From Perognathus longimembris pacificus (taxonomy: Eukaryota > Chordata > Mammalia > Rodentia > Heteromyidae): a DNA stretch of 64,000 nucleotides. Made by a program: the position numbers and the translations under genes. Numbering within the stretch: position 1 is the stretch's first letter; every line of letters begins with the position of its first letter. The notes under the pieces are model-generated. The model was not told the origin of the DNA. It did no database searches and saw only the letters and a list, made by a program, of their open reading frames with translations. This document shows, piece after piece, positions 33,846 to 44,894 of this stretch. The stretch is taken from contig NC_063174.1 of assembly GCF_023159225.1 (NCBI RefSeq), forward strand, positions 39,467,691 through 39,531,690, in the 5' to 3' direction.

Positions 33846-33847
<2 letters not shown>
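33231..33847. other. Unassigned sequence with a short (TTAA)n tract
   Basis: Starts with 'attaattattaattaatta'. Otherwise no recognised element. Confidence 0.4.

Positions 33848-33910
<63 letters not shown>
33848..33910. repeat. (AC)n microsatellite
   Basis: 63 bases of uninterrupted AC. No SINE body is recognisable beside it, unlike several other CA tracts in the window. Confidence 0.97.
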
Positions 33911-33912
<2 letters not shown>

Positions 33913-35839
33913 CCCCTGACAACTTTAGACATACATCTGCAGGTCTATATTAAAATAATTGAAGCATCCTTTTTCTCTGCGGGTGGTGTCACAACCTTGA
34001 CACAATCTCTCTACTAACATTCTCAGAAGGGAGGGTGAAGCTGGGGTGCAGGGACATGGAGGTGGGGGGCTTAGTTTATAAGCCAAAAAAAGAGGGACTG
34101 TGTATCCAGATGAGGAATCAGGCTTTGTTGCCATGATGCAAAACCCATGAGCTAAAACCCAGCAGCCCAGTGGGCATGTACTTGGCTCTGAATGAATGCC
34201 CACTCACATGACAAACAGATGAGTGGTTAAATGGATAGTCTTTGTCTCAACTCAGGAGATTTTTTTTTTCCGTATTGGCTTTTCTAAGTGTTTAGTATGA
34301 TTTAAGTTAGTGGTTTTGCGTCTTTTGCTCTTAGTTTAGGAAAATTCCGCTATCCGGGTCCTCAGGCGATCTGGTGAACTTGAGGTTGTTCCTAGATAAA
34401 TATGGTTTTATTATTAATTCATGCATTTGAAAGAACACATGCATGGGAAAGCAGCAAGCAAGTCCTTTTACACCAGATGCTCTTTCAAAGACCATTATTT
34501 CTTTCGTGCTCAGGATGCACTCCTCAAGATGGCAACAGATTCAAATCTCTGGTGAGAGCTGGGACAGAGAGATTTAGAGGCGTTTCTGATAGGCCACAGT
34601 TTCCTACTGGTATTGGAGACCTATGTGGAGAAGGCTGGCTGTGCATTCCTCCCAGTCTTTCCTCTAAAGCACTTTCCATGTTGCTTCCTTTCTCCTTGTT
34701 CCCCTCAGATCAGGACTGTCTGAGTTGCTGGTGCTCAGTCACTAGGCCAGCCCTTTGGGAGGACAAACCCTCTCCTCCAGCCTCTCAATCTTCCTCTCAG
34801 CGTGTTAGTCATCCATTATTGATGCTCCTTTACACCCATTTCGCCCCAGTGTCTCCAAGCTCTTGTGCACCACTGAGCAGAACCAGGTGCAGAATCTAGT
34901 GGGGTTCCAGGCCTGCTTTATCTTCATGGCTGGACACCAGCAGAAACCCAGTCTTAGGGACAGCATGTAGTTTCTCCTTTGCATTCTAGGAAGCAAAATG
35001 TCAAAAGCTGTTCATTTGAAGTACGTGCCCTCCCTTCCCTCCTGACTCCTCCCCTATAACATACCGAGTTTCAGCTTTCTAAAATATACTGATTGCTAGG
35101 TTCTTGACCCTTACTCCTCCATGTAAGCCAGACTTCTTTCGTTTTCTGTTTAGTCCAGAGGAATGAGGTTAATGTGTGTTGTTAGCTTAGTTATAGGGGA
35201 CAAGCCATGGAAAAAGAGAAAGTGATTGTCTCTGCTCCCTGATTTCTTATTCAAGCAAGAATAGAGTTGGCAAGGTAACATTGGGGAAGTGATTTGCATG
35301 AGCTGCCCTTTCTGAAGGCAAGACTATTTGCTTGCAGGTTCTTCAGGAAAGGCTGGAGTTACACCAGGGGGACACTGCTGTCTACCTCTACATTTGCATG
35401 CGTAAATTACGCACACATAGCTCTATCCCCTGCCAACCTCCTCTGAGTTTTCGCAAGACACACACTGCTGCTTGAGGCAATGTCAGAAATCCAGGCCCGT
35501 CCAAGGACTCATCTCATTCTAACCTTTCCTACAGTGGCCAGACCTCATATTTGAGGATGTGGAATTCTCAGGTATTAAGATAATGATGGAGGAAACCAAT
35601 CAGATGCCTACTTTCTAGTTCTAGAGGTTACAATGGACACCTCTGTGGACAGAATAGGGAAATGGGGTCCTGCTGTGTTTCAGACACTTGGCAGCCTTGT
35701 TCTTAAGAGTTCTTAGTGTAAGCACCAGCCCAGAAACCCTGCAGACACATAGTCATGTAGAAGAAAGAAAGCATTTTAGTGTCAGCTGAAGATGACAGGC
35801 TAGCTCTCCTGGGATAGAGAGTAGCAGCCTACACTCAGG
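33911..35839. other. Unassigned unique sequence
   Basis: Contains the second-longest plausible open frame of the window (165 codons, 34402-34899, plus). It has no domain, no signal peptide pattern and no sign of exon structure, and I do not call it a gene. No repeat family recognised. Confidence 0.4.
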
Positions 35840-36060
35840 CAGGGAGGGAGGTAGTTATATAGCATCAAAGAGGCTGAAGGTAGAAGGGGCTGGGAGCAGG
35901 AAATCTTCTGTAGTCACAGCTGGACACTGGAAATATTAGACAGCTGGCCAGGACATTCTATAAGTGATTTATGGCCAGGGAAAACATCTTATAACTGGCA
36001 CATGGCTGGGATCATACATTCTATAGCTGGGCACTAGAAATAGCCATGGGACCAGGAATG
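35840..36060. repeat. Internally repetitive block, unassigned
   Basis: Imperfect units based on 'agctggacactgg', 'agctggccaggacattctat', 'aactggcacatggctgg' and 'agctgggcactagaaatag' recur about every 30-40 bases. It may be part of an unidentified LTR spanning roughly 35690-36190, or a degenerate minisatellite. Confidence 0.45.
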
Positions 36061-36375
36061 GGCATCCTGACTGCAACAGCAGCATGTGGTTGATGCTGTT
36101 GGGGCTGGGGGTTCATGAAGTTTGGGTGGGGAATGGGCGGCTGTGACTGGGCCTGGTTTGTGGGTGACCCAAGATGAAGACTGTCAACCTAAAACAGAGG
36201 TGCACATGCTAACATTAACAGTGAAGGGAACAATTTGTGGGATCACTGGCTGAGAGGAGTAGAAAGAAAGCTAAACTCTCAGTCCTCACTGCCTATAAGA
36301 GACAAGGTATGTAAAGCTTTCTGAGACTTACTCAGAATTGTATCACAAAAAGAAACAGGCATTTGCTCCACAAAA

Positions 36376-36616
36376 GATTTTGTGTATCTGTGCCTGTACT
36401 GGGCTTGAACTCAGGGCCTAGATGCTGTTCCTTAGGTTTTTTTACTCAAGGCTGACATTCTACCACTTTAACCACAGCTTCACTTCCAGACTTTAGGTGT
36501 TTAAATTAGAGATAAGAGTCTCACAGACTTTCCTGCCTGGGCTGGCTTCAAACTGCAGTCCTTAGATGTTAGCCTCCTGAGCAGATAGGATTACAGGTGT
36601 GAACCACCAGCTCCTA
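36376..36616 (-). mobile_element. B1-like/Geo dimeric SINE
   Basis: The plus strand shows 'gggcttgaactcagggccta', 'aggctgacattctaccactt', 'tagagataagagtctcacag' and 'ggattacaggtgtgaaccac'. An 11-base target-site duplication, 'gctccacaaaa', lies at 36365-36375 and 36617-36627. The tail is a short imperfect GT-rich tract. Confidence 0.93.
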
Positions 36617-36627
36617 GCTCCACAAAA

Positions 36628-38989
36628 TACTTTAATGGAAGCAAAAGAGACCAAGAGCCTCATGTACAACTGTTCTGGCCTATTTGAAATCTTCAAAGGC
36701 CTTTAATAACCTCTATTACGTGCCTATGTGATTTTCATCACACAAACTCATACTCTTACAATTTTTAAATAATTCACCAGTAAGAATCAATGTGAGAACT
36801 AAATACTAATAAGATTTGGTCTGGGAGAGTGACATGGTAAGATTGTTAATGTTTAATGCACTCACATCAAAGTGGGATAATCCAGCTCCTGAAGGTCAAG
36901 AGAGTCCTCTTTTTATAAATTAAATAGAGAAAAAAATAACCCTTTATTGTCGCTATCCTGTTTTTCTCATTCACATGAATCCAGTATAAACTTATTATAG
37001 CCAAGTCCAGGCTAAACATTTCCTGGTGTTCTGGCAAGTTCCCTTACAGTGTTCATGTGGCTTGTCCCCAGCCACTTTGTTCCTATGATAATAATGGAAA
37101 GCTTCTCTGGAATATACCACATCTTCAAAGCGTCTCATTCACTGTCACTCTTAGGCTTTATTACAGTCATTGAGAGACACAGTTAATTTGCGTACAGAAT
37201 TTGGACTTGGTTTTAGAGCAATGATAAATGAGAGCTGTCACTCCTTACAGAGAAAAGAAGAATGACCTTGAGCACTGCAGGAGGAAATTGCAAAGATTTC
37301 TGCTCCCTATTTCCATGCTAAATCAAAAGATTACCAAAGTCAAGATCAAGTTCTTCATTTACCTTAGGCCAAATCTGAAAAGGTCCCAAAAGAAAACTCC
37401 ACCCCTAGAATTTCTAGTAATTGAGAATGAAACAACTGTTGTTGGGTTAACAAGGGGATGTCTATACAAGGGGCTGGCTCCTGGGAGCTGCCCAAACTTA
37501 CTAAACTCACTGGCTCACCTTGCTGTTTCTGGAGAAATGTACTCTAATGCTCAAAAGTAAACATCTCTACAAATTTATACTGTTTCTTCATTTTGCTTGT
37601 ACCTACCATGTTGACACCTATTCCTAATTTTCCCTAGCACATATTGTCTCAAAGCTTTGAGATCAATGTCACCATTGAAAAACTCTAGAATAAATTCTCC
37701 TGAAGTCTCGTCATTACTCAGCTTTTGGCCAAGAAACATTAGTGTTACTGAATCCTCTTACTTTGAAGACTGGCCCTTGGAGCTTCCCGTTTCTGCTTTC
37801 CTGACATTTGTAAAGTTGGGTCATCCTCTCAAGGGAAGCTAGCTTTCCTTGTTCATAATGCATTCAGGAGCCACTTCTCTTTATGGAGCTGGAAACAAAG
37901 TAACTTCCCTTGCTCCATCAGTGTGAATGTTTTTCAGCTCCGCACAGCAGAAAGCCTGCCTTTGGGGGTTTAGACCTGTGCAGCTCACTGCTACTGCTGC
38001 TTCTGTCTGCTGCTTGCTTGAGTTTTTCTTTATGGTTATAAGAGGGTTGCTTTGTCTCTAGGCATCACAACCACAGTCCAAAGAAGACCAAAAATAAAAG
38101 GTAGGCGAGGGCTGTGTCACCATACCATCGCCTTTTCTCAGACATGTTAGATGTTCTCAGGCATGCTCTGACTTTCAGACTTCTGCTTATGCCTTGCTGG
38201 CCTGACCTAGGCAGCACCTAGCTACGTACAATCCACAGGAGGGGTTTGGCTTTTCTATGCATTTTCCTGGTGGTGATTGAGAAAAGGGTTGGGACACTTT
38301 ATGGGCAAAACACACAATAGTGTAGTGACATGTAGCAAGCGGCAGGGACAGAGCCAGAGGCAAGGCTCTCAGATCCCACCGTTCACTGTTCTGCCAACCC
38401 AAGATATTTTTCCCTTTGAAACTGTGTTTAGCACTATCAACTTGGCCATTTCCCACTGGGACAAGCCAGCAGAAGTCTTTGCATTTTATGAACTTATAAA
38501 AACAGAGAATAAATTTGTTCTGCTTGTTCTTAAGGTTCCTCAGATGCAACTTCCTCCAAGTTATATAAATTGAGAGAGAAGGTAACTTGAAATAAAATGT
38601 ATATTTTTAGGGGGAAATTTTGTTCAAAGTGCACCATGTACATGCGTAGACACATCAAGGTGAAAGCTCCTCCTATTACGAAGTATGCCAATTAAGTCAT
38701 TGAAAAATATATCCTTGTCATGAGCATTTCTGTGCATTGAAACTTCATAGGCCTAGGTGTTTCCTACCTGAGAACAACTCCTAGAATTCCTTGACTCTCT
38801 GTTCCCTCTTCATCCTCAAGCTTCTCCTCCCCCCATTCTGCTGTTAACATCCTGTTTCTTTTTTGTCAGTAACTCTTTACATATGAAGATACAAAGATCA
38901 TATGTAGATGCCCATAGTAATTTATTAGGCTAAATGTTTTTGACAAGAGTCAGAAAACATACATAAATATCAGCTTGGGAGATGAGAAG
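36628..38989. other. Repeat-poor unique sequence
   Basis: The longest interval without a recognised repeat. The open frames at 37228-37560 (110 codons) and 38187-38573 (opposing, 98-120 codons) carry no domain. Possible conserved non-coding content could not be tested. Confidence 0.4.
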
Positions 38990-39590
38990 CAAATGCCAAG
39001 ATGGAATTTCTCACTGTAATTCTTCCCCCTCTGCTTAGGAAGCTGAGTTGGGAATTCAGACTGAAGTAGAAGAATCACAGAATCTTGAGATGTAAATCTG
39101 TTTCTGCTGTTGCAGGCACTTAAAATAATGTTTACACCAGCGCTTCTTTCTTCACTGGAGAATGCTGTGTGAGGAATCTGTGTTGTGTTTTCCTTAAATG
39201 CTCCTGGCTGTAAAGCAGAAGCACAGCCCCTGATAAATGTTTTGTTTTTGTCCTCAAAATAGTGAATAAATCATGAAATCTCTAGGTAAACTGAATAATA
39301 GCTCCCTGGAGAGAACTGTAGTTCAGTGTGGATGAAATGAACGCCCTCACGTTTTTCTAGGGAATTCTTGCCTTGCAGCAATGGTGTTTGATGCTCCTAA
39401 ATTAATTAAGAGTTTCCACAGATTGGAATGTTATTGAAGTGAGCAGTGATGTTTATGAACTAATGTTAATGTACCACGGAGCAGGACAGTGACTTTATAA
39501 ATAGCAGGTCATGAAATTCTCTGTACACTTATGAGCTCTGCTTCCCTAATGAATAACCAAGGCCCTGAGATTTGGGGTGATGAGTCCAGG
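38990..39590. other. Candidate conserved non-coding block
   Basis: A repeat-free stretch rich in homeobox-type AT words ('aaattaattaagag', 'aatgaataaccaagg') and without simple repeats, ending abruptly at the SINE at 39599. Texture only; conservation could not be tested. Confidence 0.3.
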
Positions 39591-39598
39591 AGTACCCT

Positions 39599-39765
39599 GG
39601 GCAGGTGCTAGTGGCTCACGCCTGTAATCCTAGCTACTCAGAAGGCTGAGATCTGATGATCAGAGTTCAAAGCCAGCCTGCTCAGGAAAGTCTGTGAGAC
39701 TCTCATCTCTAATGAACCAGCAAAAAGCCAGAAATGAACATGTGCCTCAAGTGGTAGAGTTCCAG
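39599..39765 (+). mobile_element. B1-like/Geo dimeric SINE, 3' truncated
   Basis: A well-preserved B1-like head ('gtggctcacgcctgtaatcc', 'agaaggctgagatctgatga') joins the start of the Geo body ('tgcctcaagtggtagagttc'). It stops about 40 bases into Geo, without the usual 'cagggacagtgc' block or tail. Confidence 0.85.
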
Positions 39766-40186
39766 CCTCAAATGGGCGTGGTAAATGGCCTCCCCTTCTT
39801 TTACCCCCAAATTCAAGTAAGCAGAATTTAACTGCTATAACTTAATAAGGCATAAAGTGGTACTATACTATTTTTAATTTTTTTAAATATACAGATGATT
39901 TAAACATCTAGCTTCCTTAGGCTTAATTAAGTCAAGAGAAGCACGTGCCTCACAGAGCACACACACTTCTTTCTTGTTGTAAAATACTTTTGCCTCAGCT
40001 ATAGGCAGCTGCCTAGGTTGAACACTGTACCTAATCATGTGTTACACAGCTGGGAGAACAGCAGCCAATAGCTAGTTGGCATTCTGGGCCTGGTTTATGC
40101 CGACTCTGTTGCTAACTATACCAGGATGTCCGCATAGTTGAAAGAAAAAAAGAAGTACTGCTTTTCATTCATAGTCAGGTCTAAGG
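39766..40186. other. Unassigned unique sequence
   Basis: No repeat or exon recognised. Confidence 0.4.
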
Positions 40187-40755
40187 TACATATTAGTTCT
40201 TGATACAACTGAGATAAGATTACCAAGGCTAGGGTTTCTTTCTGAAGATATACCAATTAGATACAGGTGGGTAGATAAATAGATGATAAATAGGTAGGTA
40301 GGTAGGTAGGTAGGTAAGAAGATAGAGACAGAGTGAGGCAGAGAGAGATTTATTCTGGAGTTTTAGAGGCCAAGAGATACCAATACACTATATTTAAGCT
40401 AGAGAACCAAGAAAGCTGATGGTGTAACTTCTAGTCTAAGATTGAAGATCTGAGAGCTAGTAGTACAATTGGGCCAAGCTCCAAAGGCAGAAGATCAGAG
40501 AACCTAGAGCTGTGATATCCAAGATGAGGGAAGACAGTTATCTCAGCTCCAGGAGAGCAGAGATTTCACCTTTGTTCTGACTTGGCCATCAATGAATGTC
40601 ACTATGCCTACCCACATTGGCAAAAGGGATCTCCTTTCCTTAGTCTTCTGACTCACATGCTGTTCTTGTCTGGAAACACCATCATTGACCACCAGCAGTC
40701 ATGTTCTGTCAGCTCTCTGGGCATCCCATAATCAAGTCAAGTTGACACATATATG
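40187..40755 (-). mobile_element. MLT2-type (ERVL) LTR
   Basis: The right edge on the plus strand, 'cataatcaagtcaagttgac', is the reverse of the MLT2 start ('gtcaacttgac...'). Moving left, 'ctacccacattggcaaaag', 'ctgatggtgtaacttctagt' and 'agagagatttattctggag' follow in reverse MLT2 order. A GATA/GGTA microsatellite occupies the A/T-rich 3' end. The family name is from memory. Confidence 0.6.
40291..40316. repeat. (GGTA)n microsatellite
   Basis: Six tandem units, with GATA-like variants on both sides, inside the ERVL LTR. Confidence 0.95.
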
Positions 40756-41739
40756 GGTGCTACCTGTAATAAAGTCAGTCAGCCTAGAAAAGCACCCAAT
40801 ATGTAATAACAATGCAGCAAATGATTGTGGAAGAGTGACACACACCTAGTACATATAAGGAGCACAGTGGCAGAAGGCCTGAGCAGGCTTCACCTGGTGT
40901 TGCCTATCCAGAAGGTCCCCATTAGGAAAAGACCAACTAATTAGCAACACACAGCCACTTCCCTTTTGTAAGGATCAAGAAAAAGGAGAAGCCCTGCAAA
41001 GGTAGACTCTGAATTACAACGCCTTGCAATAGAGTTGTCTCAGTGTAGCATTGAAGCACAATCTGGAAAGAGTAGACAGAGGAAGCCTCTGAGTGAGGGA
41101 TCCAGGGCAGGAGGAACTAAAATGAGGACAGAGAGGGGACTAGGAGGGGAAGGCTGCCCACCTGAGAAAGAAGGGATGCACAGGACTGTCACTTAAATGG
41201 GGCCTTGAGCACTGCCTCACAGAGCAGCTCTCTTCTAACCACTTGTGGCTACTGCCCTTCTCTGCCATTCATCTTTTAAGATGAGTCTATAGTATCAAAC
41301 TCCCAAGTGGAGTACAGGTCCTATGTATAAGCCTTAAGCTCAGGGGTACTGTGTCCCTTCTTACTCTCCACGGTGTCTTGGTACCATCAGTGTGCAGTCA
41401 CTGTGGATGCCAATGTTTCTTCAGCATTGGAGACCTTGCGAGGATCTTCCACTGCATGTCAACCCCATGCGCCTATCTTTATCTACCCCCAGTGGCCACT
41501 CCATGGCCATGCTAATGAGTGCTTTCAATGCGTATAAGAAGAGCCCAGGGGTGTGGGTAACACACAGCCAGTGAGCGTAGCCTAACAAGCCATATGGGTG
41601 ACACCATAGAACAAGCCTGCCTCATCTTACCTCAGCATCTATAATGAGGTCCTCCCTCCCTAGAGCCCTAGGCTATAAGCAGTTGACGAAAAGAAGTGCT
41701 TGAAGTCCCATGACTCTCCTGGGGCAGCAGCATCCTGAA
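40756..41739. other. Unassigned unique sequence
   Basis: No repeat or gene recognised. Confidence 0.4.
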
Positions 41740-41911
41740 TATTTGTCTTGGTTCATTTTCTCTTGTTCTAACAGAATACTACAGACTGAGAAAATTAGGA
41801 AGGGAAGTTTATTTAGCTCATGGATCTGGAGACTGGGAAGTTCAAAGATATGGTATGTCGTCTCACAAAGGGAATGTGCTATGTCATCTAATAGAAACAA
41901 AGTGGGAAGCC

Positions 41912-42142
41912 CACTGGGTACCATGTCTCATGCCTGTAATCCTGGCTACTCAGGAGGCTGAGATCTAAGGATTGTGTTGAGATCTGAGGATGGAAGCCAG
42001 TCCAGTCAGAAAAGCCCTTGAAATTGTTATCAACAATTAACTGCCAAAAACGCTAGACATAGAGCTGTGGCTTGAGTGCTAGAGTGTTAGCCTTGAGCAA
42101 AAGTGCTCAGGGACAGTGCCCAGGCCCTGAGTTCAAGTTCCA

Positions 42143-42145
<3 letters not shown>
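41912..42145 (+). mobile_element. B1-like/Geo dimeric SINE with duplicated segment
   Basis: The B1-like head contains a partial tandem duplication: 'gagatctaaggattgtgtt' is followed by 'gagatctgaggatggaagcc'. The Geo body ('cttgagcaaaagtgctcagg', 'cagtgcccaggccctgag') ends at 'caagttccagg' and runs straight into an AC tract. Confidence 0.88.
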
Positions 42146-42204
<59 letters not shown>

Positions 42205-42206
42205 GC
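42146..42206. repeat. Compound (AC)n(GC)n tract
   Basis: About 45 bases of AC switch at 42190 to eight GC units. It grows from the tail of the SINE at 41912-42145. The alternating purine-pyrimidine run is a classical Z-DNA-prone sequence. Confidence 0.95.
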
Positions 42207-42319
42207 AAACTCCAGTGCATGCAAAAGAGGAAACACAAGGGGGTGGCCTTGCTTTTATAAGTCATTCTTATTGTAACTCACCTGTTTCTATAGTAAGAAC
42301 ATAAATTCATTTTTGTGGC

Positions 42320-42525
42320 GATTTTTTTTTTTTTTTGCCAGTCCTGGCTTGGACTCAGGGCCTGAGCACTGTCCCTGAGCTTCCTTTTGATCAAGGCTAG
42401 CACTCTACCACTTGAGCCACAGCGCCACTTCTGTCTTTTTCTGTTTATATGGTGCTGAGGAATCAAATGCAGGGCTTCATTGATGCAAGGCAAGCACACT
42501 ACCACTAAGCCATATTCCCAGCCCC
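42320..42525 (-). mobile_element. IDL-Geo dimeric SINE
   Basis: A T14-class tail, then 'ggcttggactcagggcctga', 'aaggctagcactctaccact' and the ID head in reverse ('aagccatattcccagcccc'). The head has lost part of its B-box region ('gaatcaaatgc'). No clear target-site duplication. Confidence 0.92.
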
Positions 42526-42640
42526 CTCTGGCCATTTCTTTCATGACCTAGTCATCTCTTTGTGGGCTCCACCTCCAAACTGCCTGACATGGGGAATTAG
42601 GTTTCCAGAACATGAACTTGGGGGAGACGTTTGACAATAG

Positions 42641-43386
42641 TGCTTGGTAACTGGTGAGAATGAGGAAACTCAGGACGCCCAGTTTCTCTTAGCCTGTGTT
42701 CCCCTCCTTTGTACCAGGCTGGAAAACTTTCGCCACATGTTTCTGAGTGCGGTTCCACTGCGGGGCATTAACTTTTCATAATCCTCGGCTAAATGGGATT
42801 TTCAAGTCCATGTTAGTGACAGGATATTTCATTTCAGGTCCATAGGGCCCACATCTAGACTTATTTGTCTAAACAAATTGCAAACCCTCTCATAGCACGC
42901 CCCACGTGGGACCTAGAGACTCCTTCCAGCTTCTATCCATACCTGCAAAGGTTCTTTCTGAGATGACATTCTCCAAAGTTTTCCCCATGCCTCATTTTCC
43001 CCAAGAACAGGCAACTTTCTGTCACCCTGTGCTCTTTTCCAAAGTTCAGTGATGGGTTGGAGACCTGCTCAAGCCTAAGCAATTAGTCAGTCACTGACAA
43101 GCAGAGTGGGCTGCCAGCCAGGCCAGCCAGGACTCTGTTTTGGGCCTATCTGGAAGGTCAGTGTGCAGAAGGATAGACTCACCCAGGATTCTTCTAGGCA
43201 CAGAGAGAAGGCAGCCTGGATGAAGGCAGAGATCAGGGCAACACAAGGCATGGTGTGGATCCAATCCCATGCCTTCCAATGGCACTGGTATTGGCCCACT
43301 GTCTTCAATTTTCATCTGATAGAACACCACCATGTTGGTCAAGAAAACTGAGCTATTTACTCCCCAGGCATGCAAGTTTTATTTGT
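42641..43386. other. Unassigned unique sequence
   Basis: Overlapping short frames at 43087-43375 have no domain. No repeat recognised. Confidence 0.4.
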
Positions 43387-43387
43387 A

Positions 43388-43470
43388 GGGCTGGGGGTGC
43401 AACTCCGTGGTAGAGCATTGACTTAGCACTCACAAGACCTTGCATTCTATTCCCACTGCCACACACAAGA
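43388..43470 (+). mobile_element. ID-like SINE monomer
   Basis: 'gggctgggggtgcaactccg' and 'tggtagagcattgacttagc', then 'attctattcccactgcc', is an old ID element (tRNA-Ala-derived). No Geo half is present. Confidence 0.75.
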
Positions 43471-43720
43471 AAGTATGCCATCTGTAATGGAACATAAGCC
43501 CTGTGGGCACCACACTACATATTCTTGAGCCGCTTATGTCCTCTGCTTTGTAATTTGGAAAGATTCAGTTAAGCGTTTGTTATAGTTGTTGGATTCAAGG
43601 AAATAACTTATTGAAAATGATGGTCCCGGGTGCTGAGGAGCCCATCAAGCCATCACTGCCTTGGCGTTGGGCACCAAGATTCCAGAACCTAGGTATTTGG
43701 TCAGTTTTTCATTTGTGGTC

Positions 43721-43866
43721 TTTTTTTCTCTATCTCTATCTGTGTGTGTATGTGTGTGTGTGTCTGTCTGTCTGTCTGTCTGTATGTATGTCTCTGTCTC
43801 TTTCTCTATCTCTCTGTCTGTCTGTGTGTGTGTGTGTGTCTGTCTGTCTCTGTCTCTTTATCTCTC

Positions 43867-43912
<46 letters not shown>
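43721..43912. repeat. Compound TC/TG/TCTG/TATG microsatellite
   Basis: About 190 bases of alternating TCTA, TG, TCTG, TATG and TC blocks ending in a pure (TG)n run of about 40 bases. It lies at the tail side of the SINE at 43913-44070. Three overlapping Cys/Val/Leu/Ser frames over it are artefacts. Confidence 0.95.
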
Positions 43913-43914
<2 letters not shown>

Positions 43915-44070
43915 TGCTGGTCCTGGGGCCTGGGCACTGTTCTTGAGCTTCTTTTATTCAAGGCTAGCACTATACCATTTGGGCCATAGTGCTCTAGCTT
44001 TTTCTGCATAGTTTATTGGAGATGAATCTCATAGACTTTCCTGCCCAGGATGGTTTCTAACTGCAAAGCA
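43913..44070 (-). mobile_element. B1-like/Geo dimeric SINE, truncated head
   Basis: Geo landmarks are 'gggcactgttcttgagctt' and 'caaggctagcactatacca'. The junction 'ggagatgaatctcatagact' and the first part of the B1-like half ('cctgcccaggatggtttcta') follow. The head proper is missing. Confidence 0.82.
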
Positions 44071-44807
44071 AAGGCAGGCTTGGTTTTGGTTTTTCTTCCT
44101 GGATTAACCAGGTAAGTGTTTCTTTTGATGATATTTCATTCCCTAGAGAAAAGAACAGTTTACAAATCTGAAATTATTCTCATGATCTCATCTCTGTTGC
44201 ATTCCTGGACACTGCAAAGAGTTAAATGATGCATGAAATCACCTGTCAGCCTGCATTAGACAAGACTGTGTTTACACACCCAGAGGCGACCCATGAATTA
44301 TTTAACCAAAGGGACTCTTGGCTCCACATCTGGCTGGACACAGTTCAGCCCAAGTTAGTTGAGAGGTAGTTCATGACCTCTGAGGTACATCCACCTCAGC
44401 TGAGAAAACAAGCTGACAGACACCGTGGGCTGCCGCCAGTACCGAGTCTCCTTGAGAATAACTTGAACTAAGCTCCTGTGAGCTCCAGATGGCAGGCAAA
44501 GTGGAAAGGAAACCTGGAGGTCCCTGCAAGCTTCGCCAAAAAATAAAAACAAAGTTGGCTAGATTTCCATCTAGGCAGTTGGCTTGCCTTGGTGGTGTGA
44601 AGTTGAGAGTTATCACTGGGATTTTAGAGTCCATTTAATAACATCCTGGTCCCCATCTGCTGGTGGAAGTAATAGGAGAAAGAAAGAGAGAGAAGGGAGG
44701 CAGGCAGAATGTCACCTTTGTCAGCCATTGGTCCATTGAGGAATGTGGGGGACAGTGCCACTGCAGGTGGTTATTCAGAACCCCAGAGTGAGGGGTAAAC
44801 ATCCTCA
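44071..44807. other. Unassigned unique sequence
   Basis: Includes a good 5' splice-site match, 'accaggtaagtg', at about 44107-44118 but no supporting acceptor or open frame. The 44100-44350 stretch is repeat-free and could be conserved non-coding. Confidence 0.35.
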
Positions 44808-44822
44808 CTAAACCATGGTCTT

Positions 44823-44894
44823 TTTTTCTTTTTTTTTTTTTTTAAGCCAGTCCTGGGGCTTGGACTCAGGGCCTGAGCACTATTCCCTGGCTTC

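Larger units (their letters stand above)
41740..42640 (-). mobile_element. Rodent MaLR (MT-like) LTR split by two SINEs
   Basis: Three LTR pieces (41740-41911, 42207-42319, 42526-42640) follow reverse MaLR order. They are 'gggaagtttatttagctcat' (reverse of the 3' end), 'cttgcttttataagtcattc', and 'catgacctagtcatctcttt' with 'ccagaacatgaacttggggg' (reverse of the 5' end). The gaps are filled by a plus-strand and a minus-strand SINE. Confidence 0.65.

Noticed and set aside
34402..34899. 165-codon plus-strand open reading frame
   Set aside because: No recognisable domain, Ser/Pro/Leu-biased, no splice or promoter context; expected by chance in 64 kb.
43611..44011. Three overlapping Cys/Val/Ser-rich frames that could look like a cysteine-rich secreted protein
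   Set aside because: Pure microsatellite translation at 43721-43912.
44107..44118. Strong 5' splice-site match 'accaggtaagtg'
   Set aside because: No credible acceptor or open exon precedes it; such matches occur by chance at this scale.
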